Shown here: positions 6,425 through 6,448 of the stretch, in pieces
Position numbering within the stretch: position 1 is the stretch's first letter
Layout: each line of letters opens with the position of its first letter
Source of the DNA: Rhodospirillaceae bacterium
Lineage (GTDB): Bacteria; Pseudomonadota; Alphaproteobacteria; Rhodospirillales; Magnetovibrionaceae
NCBI GenBank assembly: GCA_002732845.1
Contig: NVSZ01000013.1
Location: 1 to 6,448, forward strand
Direction of reading: 5' to 3'
DNA length: 6,448 nucleotides
The notes under the pieces: model-generated
Told to the model about the DNA's origin: nothing
Database searches by the model: none
Seen by the model: only the letters and a program-made list of their open reading frames with translations
Program-made: the position numbers and the translations under genes

Positions 6425-6448
6425 AAGTTTTTATCTTCAATAATTTGC

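Noticed and set aside
6421..6434. ATAAAA-GT-TTTTAT inverted repeat at the stop of the last gene, considered as a terminator.
   Set aside because: The stem is only A/T, the loop is two bases, and no G+C-rich stem is seen; the window ends too soon to find the true terminator.

Overview
The window looks like a piece of an alphaproteobacterial chromosome, probably Rhodospirillales-like. The main reasons are the gene order glyA-nrdR-ribD-ribE-ribBA-ribH-nusB-thiL, which is a familiar alphaproteobacterial arrangement, and the style of the proteins, such as the RibH N-terminus and a RibBA with a degenerate C-terminal half. This placement is inference from protein character; no rRNA or other phylogenetic marker is present. 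Base composition is moderate: one thiL line I counted is about 60% G+C, and two lines of the last gene are 45-47%.

Layout, all on the + strand. Positions 1-668 are the 3' part of glyA (serine hydroxymethyltransferase). nrdR (686-1150) encodes the Zn-ribbon/ATP-cone repressor of ribonucleotide reductase genes. The riboflavin block follows: ribD (1128-2225), ribE (2230-2832), ribBA (2844-3944) and ribH (3955-4398). Then come nusB (4398-4886; antitermination and rRNA transcription) and thiL (4892-5878; thiamine-monophosphate kinase). After a 60-base gap with a promoter-like sequence comes a small membrane-anchored protein gene (5939-6424) resembling FliL-type proteins. The last 24 bases are non-coding.

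From glyA through thiL the genes are separated by at most 17 bases or overlap (nrdR/ribD by 23 bases, ribH/nusB by 1 base), and I see no terminator between them. They are therefore very likely one transcription unit with translational coupling. Together RibD, RibE, RibBA (as DHBP synthase) and RibH cover every dedicated riboflavin step except GTP cyclohydrolase II. The C-terminal domain of RibBA aligns with that enzyme but has lost all three zinc cysteines, so the first step is probably supplied by another locus. I saw no FMN riboswitch inside the window.

This is mostly a conserved housekeeping region, and I found no sign of a mobile element, CRISPR array, RNA gene or novel defence-type system. 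The points most worth a second look are the dead-looking cyclohydrolase domain, an altered loop in the RibD reductase domain, a 12-base tandem repeat at the start of thiL, and the apparently separately promoted FliL-like gene at the end.
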